Assembly (NCBI GenBank): GCA_015680685.1 | Contig: MNCI01011078.1 | Location: forward strand, 1-23,950 | DNA: 23,950 nucleotides | Reading direction: 5' to 3' | Source: Gnetum montanum | Lineage: Eukaryota > Streptophyta > Gnetopsida > Gnetales > Gnetaceae | Shown: piece after piece, positions 18,981 through 23,950 of the stretch | Layout of the letters: each line of letters opens with the position of its first letter | How positions within the stretch are numbered: position 1 is the first letter of the stretch | Translations under genes and position numbers: made by a program | Notes under the pieces: model-generated | Told to the model about the DNA's origin: nothing | The model's input: only the letters and a program-made list of their open reading frames with translations | Database searches by the model: none

Positions 18981-19799
18981 TGATGAACCGCGATATCGGG
19001 ACCGCGATATCGTGTCCGCGATATTGGATCCAACCATGCAATGTCAAATACCCAATATCGAGAATTGTCTCCTCGCCTATAAATAAGAGGTGATGCCCTT
19101 GGTTTTCACATTAGAAAGTTAGTCCCTTAGCCGAACTCTTGCCATTTTCCCTCCAGAGTTAGAATTATTTCTGCGTGCCTGTAGTAGGAGTCATAGAGTG
19201 AACGGATCTTTATTCGAGCATTGTGTACTTGAGCACACTTTGCGTATGAAAATAAAGATGAACTTTATGATAAACCTTGTAGCATTTAGAATAGATTAAT
19301 TAACATTAATTATTATTTAATGATTTCCTAGTTGATTAATGATTTCTATTACCCTACAACTCTCTTAGTTAAATACACTCAGTACAACTGCTTCGAGCAT
19401 GCATGTAGCGCTTGGTAACCTTGTAACGATTAGCGTTTGGTAATCCCAATAGCATTGTACTGGTTCAAGATGTGTACAATAAGTGGGAATGGATACTGGT
19501 GTTAGGAGTAATTAGAACTTAGTTAATGAGTAGTTAAATTAGATTAGTTACTTAGTTATCTCTCTCCCTTCCTTACTAACGCAGGATATAAAACACATAA
19601 AACCTATAAAAATCATATGCCTCAAGCTTACTTAACCATACAACTATGACATATAAGTAAGTTTGGGAAGATAATGATTAACCAACCCATTATTGTTCTA
19701 CAAAGGCGCATAGGCACTTAGTCCTTGGAATTCGACCGGATCGTGCGTGAAATGCCCGTATTCGTATGGTTGAGCGTAGGGGTACCTCGCCACTCATCA
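18981..19799 (+). repeat. Element C 3' LTR
   Basis: The 819-bp LTR begins TGATGAACC and ends CTCATCA. It has a TATA box at 19078-19084 and AATAAA at 19251-19256. Differences from the 5' LTR are mostly transitions plus a small indel in U3 just upstream of the TATA box. It keeps more CpG in the GATATC array than the 5' copy. Confidence 0.95.
18992..19025 (+). promoter_or_regulatory. GATATC array in U3 of the 3' LTR
   Basis: GATATC at 18992 and 19006 and GATATT at 19020 are spaced exactly 14 bp, in units close to CGATATCGGGACCG. Confidence 0.6.
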
Positions 19800-19804
19800 A
19801 ATGA
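19800..19804. repeat. Target-site duplication of element C, right copy (AATGA)
   Basis: AATGA directly follows the 3' LTR and matches 10214-10218. Confidence 0.95.
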
Positions 19805-20496
19805 TTTAAACTAAGTAACAATGGAAAATAAAGTCTAAACTAGCCTATGGATGATGAATATTTGTTCCTAGCTTGTCATACACATCATGAACCTATGTAT
19901 CCACTACTGGGATTAACAAGCAATATGCTACTAGGTGATCCAAGTAATAACGTTGCTAGAATTACCAAGTGAATATGTGTTTATGCTTGAAACTAGTCGT
20001 GCTCATTCCACCAATTCATTAATATGTATAGAAACATAAATATTAACTAAGTACATGAAAAGTAAATTACATGGAAAGTAAATCTAATCTAAGTCAAAGT
20101 ATTGTAATGAATAAGAATCAATCTTGATCTTATTGCTATTCATAGAATGTGTCTAGGTACATTGCCACTTGAATAAGATACCATGCAACTAACTTAGATC
20201 TACACTGTATGCACTCACTAATTTTTCTTTGAGACTACAAAATAAAATTACAAGAGTTTAACTACTCTATTGACTAATATGACTCCCAAACCATGCGCCA
20301 AAGAGTTATATTTATTCGTTGGCATACATCCCATGATATCAGATATCCAACATCACTTCTTGGTCCCTGATATTAGGTATCTGATATCAAGGCTTCGATA
20401 TCGGAGATGAAAAAAATTAAATTTTTATTCAAACAGATGTGTTGAGACATCTGCCTAAACACTGTTGCATCAACACAGCCAATCGATGCTTCATCA
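19805..20496 (-). repeat. Element B 3' LTR, right part (U3 side)
   Basis: This resumes the LTR split by element C: sequence from 19805 continues the alignment with LTR A at about 9375. With 9972-10218 it makes an LTR of about 939 bp. In minus sense it starts TGATGAAGC at 20496, right after a PPT. Four GATATC motifs (20335, 20342, 20383, 20397) lie in its U3. Confidence 0.85.
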
Positions 20497-20506
20497 TACC
20501 CCCATG
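20497..20506 (-). promoter_or_regulatory. Element B polypurine tract
   Basis: In minus sense CATGGGGGTA abuts the LTR start TGATGA. The preceding AACTCAAGGATGAG (20537-20524) matches the same position in C. It establishes that the LTR of B is the 3' copy and that B's body lies to the right. Confidence 0.85.
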
Positions 20507-20539
20507 ATTGAGTAAAAACTCATCCTTGAGTTAACAAGA

Positions 20540-22570
20540 TAAGACTGAGATTTCTTTACAAAAATTTGGGAATGATGAGATTATTAACTGACACTAACTA
20601 CTAATTGATTGTAAGTGTCACATTACAAAATTTTATTCAAGTGGATGCATACAAAATGATAGAGTGACAAAAATACTAGATAGACTTTGAAGATTACAAA
20701 ATTTTTAGAGTTCTTCAAAAATTTGCTGAAGATGATTCTTCTTGTTGCAACTAGCGATAGAAGAATTCCAACCTTGATTGTGATGTCGATGCTTCTCTAG
20801 TTATGTAGAGCATTCTTAAAGGATAGACTAAAATTTTTTCTTATCATCCCATGGATCTAGCAAACATGTGAAGTTTGAGCTACTATCTTGTATGTGCTAT
20901 GATTTGTCCATAGGCATATTTGCTATTGTCCCCCTCTTGGCTTCATTTTTGTGCCTGGAAAAAGACCTTCTTCCATAGGTGTTTCTTTTAGCATCACCTG
21001 TAGTCACAAAAGGATCAACATTAGTTTTGATAAATTTTCCTTAATAATTAACCCTTTTTAGATGCCTTAGTTTGTGTTTAAGCCCAATGTGATGAAAGAA
21101 TACTATGCCTAAGGCTATGAGGTAACTAAAATCATCAAGCTGTTTACATTATTTTGATCAATTACTGTTGGTTACCACAATGTTCAAAAATCGAATCTTA
21201 GAAAACATTTCAAAAATTTCAAAAAATTTCAAAGCACATAACTTTTCGAACAATTGAAACCAAAGGTTTGATTCATAGGATTACCAAGAAATATTAATGG
21301 ATATGGAAATAGGAAAGTAGGAAAATTTAATGAAATGAATTTGAATTAGTCCCAAAATCATGAAAAAATTTAGAGAAATGTCATTGATGGTTTGGAAGAT
21401 GTGAATGTTAGTTCAAAGCCATGATCAAAAAAAGTTATGCAAGTGTATCCTTTCTAAAGCAGGCTTCTACCATAATGACCTTGCATAACCATGTCTATAG
21501 ATGTTTGTGGGCAACGTAGAAGTTAAATGTAAATCATGTATTTATTTTAAACAACACATAATTCTTATGGTTGGGATGTTGCACTATACTACACAAAACC
21601 AAATGGCTCATAATCACATGCAACAATGAGGTAAATAATGGGACGAGAAGGGATTGCAGAGATCAGGATGTAAGGTACTTGACCATGTCCACAATAGGTT
21701 CTTGTGAAAAATGTGATTAAAATGATCAACATACCTATTCGTCCAAGTTTAGAACAAGTCCATACAATAACAATGAGCTCGCATTGATGTGTTCCATGCA
21801 ACCAACCACCATCAATTTACAACCATCTCAAAGGACAATTATCACTCCAAAAAGAGACGGAAAGAGAAGAAGAAAAGGTCTTAGTTAGAGGGACGTCTTC
21901 AGGCATGGGTAACATGTCTTTCCAACCCGATAACTAGTGCTTGTGGCCCATTATTGTGTCTAAGGGGTGTGCTTTGAATTCCCATTATTGTTTTTTTCTC
22001 TCTTTTTTTTGTTTTTGTTTTTTTTTATGGGAACCATACCATGCAAAGACTTTGAGCTTCTTGTTATCAGTTGATCAAGAGGAGTCATAAACCACATGAA
22101 GGAAGTCAAGAAGAGAACCTCACAAGTCCCCTTGAGTTCACATCCTTTGCCATTCCCACTTGGTCATGCCCTCTTTCTTCAAGGTACAATTATCATTAAT
22201 GAACTCTAGTTTCATAAAAGAAGAAGAAAATTATTTCCATGACAAAGACATTTTATTTAGAGAATTGGATGGATGGATGAGGTGGTCTCACTGCTTTACA
22301 TAATTACTTACCCAATTGTCTTGATAGCATAGCACAAAAACCCAACACATAGCATTGACTTCTACATCATGACTTGGTAATATTAGCAACAAAAACATGA
22401 AATACATTCATAAAACATAAAGAAAATGACTAAGAAAAAGAGAAAAATATAAAGAAAAGAAAAATATTAAGAAATGAAAAACATATGAAGAATCAAAAAT
22501 TTTTGGAAGAAATAGAAAAATGACAAAAAATTATTAAAAAAAGGTGAAAAACACTTATTAGTTCTTGAAC
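20540..22570 (-). other. Element B 3' non-pol region
   Basis: The stretch 21640-22170 aligns in inverted orientation with C 17500-18010, for example GAGCTCGCAT near 21778 against GACCTCGCAT in C's complement. Outside the conserved block the match is weak. The 70-codon minus ORF at 21589-21801 has no counterpart in C. Confidence 0.65.
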
Positions 22571-23329
22571 CAGAATGAAGCATCTCCCCCACAACTAATA
22601 TTATGGCTGCACATTTATGAGATGGACTACACAATCCCTTGATTATAAACCACTGATTTTCCATGTATTACTATTACTGATTTAATTAATCATGTGGTAA
22701 CATATCTAACATTGGTGATAGTCTCATTTGGATCATTCGGAGACATATCTTTATCTAGACTTGAAGGTATTTCCATTTTGGGGGGTCCATATGTGTTTGC
22801 TTCTTCTTCTTAATTTTTTGTTTTAATTCCCAAGTCTTTGTGTTTAATATCCTTTTCTAGTGTATAATTAGAGTGTAAGATATTTGTGTCTAAATCCTCT
22901 ATTTGGTTCATTTTCTTAAATCTAGAACTAATAATTAGATCAATTGCCTTCATGCACCTTTGAAATAATTTTATATTCTCATTTTCAAGCCACTAGGTGT
23001 CTTCTAGTTTAGTGGCTACTATGTAGGTTGGTTTTTGTTCACACACTTATTCCTTAGCTTTGTTGTGGGTTGTATTAATATTTTGAATTTTTGGTCCACA
23101 ACTGCACCCTTTACTATTAGTGATGCATGGATTTTCCTATCTCTCCATAATGATAAGTTCATTGTTTATGTCTTGTGTTGGAGTGGTAATGGTTGTTGGC
23201 TTTTTGTATGATTAGGAGACATCATTTCAATGAGGAAGGTTGTTGCATCAGATTGGCCTTGTGCTAGTTTTGATGAATTAGTAGGTCCACGAGTGTTATG
23301 CTTACACTGGGGAACTATCCTAAAGAAAG

Positions 23330-23950
23330 GGCATTTTAGAGATTGTGGTAGAGATCTACTTGCATTATCATTTTTGTGTATGTTTGCAGCACAAGTGGCA
23401 TTCTTTTGTTGATTTTGTGGTGCTAAACCTTCCTGTGTTGTTGGCTATGACATGTGATGGAGGGAAGTATGAGAATATTAAGGGTATGATGGAAGATGAG
23501 AGGTGTGAGGTGATTATCCTTCAGAAGATGTTGCAGGCTGATGATATTAAAGAGAGTGGTAGTAGTGATTTGAGGTAGAGGAAGTAGAACCAATTAGGGA
23601 AACAAGTTGTTGAACATAATATCTATACGGGTTTGGTTGGTAGTAAGGGTAGTGTTGGTTTGATGATGGCCTCCCCCACGATTGTGGATTTTGCCACTGT
23701 GTTTGATAGTAGTTTTGACGCTAATAAGAAGTCCCACTAGGATAGTACAGTTGGTTGTAGGATTGTCTATAATTACCTTGTGAGAAAGGTAATTTTCTAG
23801 GCATCTGCTTTTATATGAACTTGGGATTCAATGCAAAAGCCCAATACTCATGTAGATGTAACATGACTAAGAAATAGCCCTTTGGATGGTCATATAGGCA
23901 AATGTCACATCAATCATCTTCTTCGGTAGTTGAGTTTATAGCCTCTTCTT
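23330..23950 (-). pseudogene. gag: Element B gag, C-terminal part
   Basis: In minus sense the frame gives CDICLYDHPKGYF (about 23910-23872), matching CKICQYDHHKGCCP of element C. The Gln/Pro/Tyr-rich linker follows, and its nucleotide sequence aligns with C 13080-13600 and with A 7065-6600. Stops are frequent. The N-terminal part of Gag lies beyond the window. Confidence 0.72.

Larger units (their letters stand above)
10219..19799 (+). mobile_element. Ty3 element C, full-length Athila/Tat-like LTR retrotransposon
   Basis: A 9,581-bp element is bounded by LTRs of 810 and 819 bp with TGATGA...TCATCA ends and a perfect AATGA target duplication. Internal order is tRNA-Asp type primer site, Gag, protease, RT, RNase H, integrase, a 1.9-kb non-pol region, PPT. 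The domain order is that of Ty3/Metaviridae. The FMDD RT motif, the VLGHKIS and EVD spacing, the tRNA-Asp primer site and the long 3' region all fit the Athila/Tat branch. No chromodomain is seen. By hand count the LTRs differ at about 54 of some 590 aligned bases in their 3' parts (about 9%), so the insertion is not recent. It lies inside the LTR of element B and is the youngest layer. Confidence 0.95.
20497..23950 (-). mobile_element. Ty3 element B internal region, pol-deleted, running off the window
   Basis: In minus sense the order is Gag Cys/His motif (about 23900), Gln/Pro-rich linker (23810-23330), a residual linker piece matching C 14130-14290 (23140-22989), an unassigned piece (about 22985-22600), a purine-tract equivalent, a 3' region (about 22570-20540), then PPT. 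About 2.5-3 kb that encode protease, RT, RNase H and most of integrase in C are not represented. B therefore looks like a Gag-only, non-autonomous derivative, or a copy with a large internal deletion. Its other LTR lies beyond 23950. Local plus-strand ORFs (23230-23412 and 23345-23578) are shadows. Confidence 0.78.

Noticed and set aside
9125-20496. Direct repeats around element C read as tandem satellite units or a second pair of LTRs of one element
   Set aside because: One repeat has a primer site on its outer side and the other a PPT, and they abut each other, so they are a 5' LTR and a 3' LTR of different elements.
22430-22560. Purine-rich, A-rich tract as a LINE/SINE tail
   Set aside because: It corresponds in place and inverted orientation to the pyrimidine-rich tract after integrase in element C.
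23230-23578. Two + strand ORFs of 60 and 77 codons near the right end
   Set aside because: Antisense to the Gag linker of element B, which aligns with elements A and C on the minus strand.
1-23950. CRISPR arrays, bacterial operons, rRNA or tRNA genes
   Set aside because: No regularly spaced repeat-spacer structure, no ribosome-binding context and no recognisable structural RNA; the tRNA-like matches are retrotransposon primer sites only.

Overview
The window looks like intergenic DNA from a large, repeat-rich plant genome, probably a gymnosperm or other seed plant. That assignment is an inference. It rests on Athila/Tat-type Ty3 retrotransposons with a tRNA-Asp type primer site, on plant-type LINE proteins (DUF4283 ORF1), and on an intron-containing farnesyl diphosphate synthase (FPPS) pseudogene. 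I see no intact host gene, no rRNA or tRNA gene, and no bacterial feature.

Layout. Bases 1-2200 are GC-rich and hold two LINE fragments in opposite orientation: an endonuclease domain on + and a DUF4283 ORF1 on -. Both carry in-frame tandem duplications and related 21-bp minisatellites. Bases 2388-3130 hold four consecutive exons of an FPPS pseudogene (+); the second Asp-rich motif is deleted and two splice sites are lost. Bases about 4318-5740 are an AT-rich, heavily decayed second LINE (+). Bases 5740-6550 are unassigned.

From about 6550 to the right edge there is a three-layer nest of related Ty3 elements. Element A (-, about 6550-9971) shows Gag, a decayed tRNA-Asp primer site and most of its 5' LTR. 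Element B (-, 9972-10218 plus 19805-23950 and onward) appears to have inserted into A's LTR. B has a 3' LTR, a PPT, a long 3' region and the end of Gag, but no recognisable protease, RT, RNase H or integrase. Element C (+, 10219-19799) is full length and is inserted inside B's 3' LTR. It has LTRs of 810 and 819 bp with TGATGA...TCATCA ends and a perfect 5-bp target duplication (AATGA).

Element C keeps Gag, protease, RT, RNase H and a DD35E integrase in recognisable order, but it is dead. It has 13 nonsense codons in one otherwise uninterrupted pol frame, a poly-A frameshift, a missing RT N-terminal segment located exactly at the only N in the window, and an RNase H active-site D-to-N change. 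The stop codons, the LTR differences and the primer-site mismatches are mostly C-to-T/G-to-A type, consistent with decay by deamination of methylated cytosines.

The least explained signals are a block of about 110 bp in the 3' non-pol region that is much better conserved between C and B than its surroundings, and a GATATC array with 14-bp spacing in the LTR promoter region.
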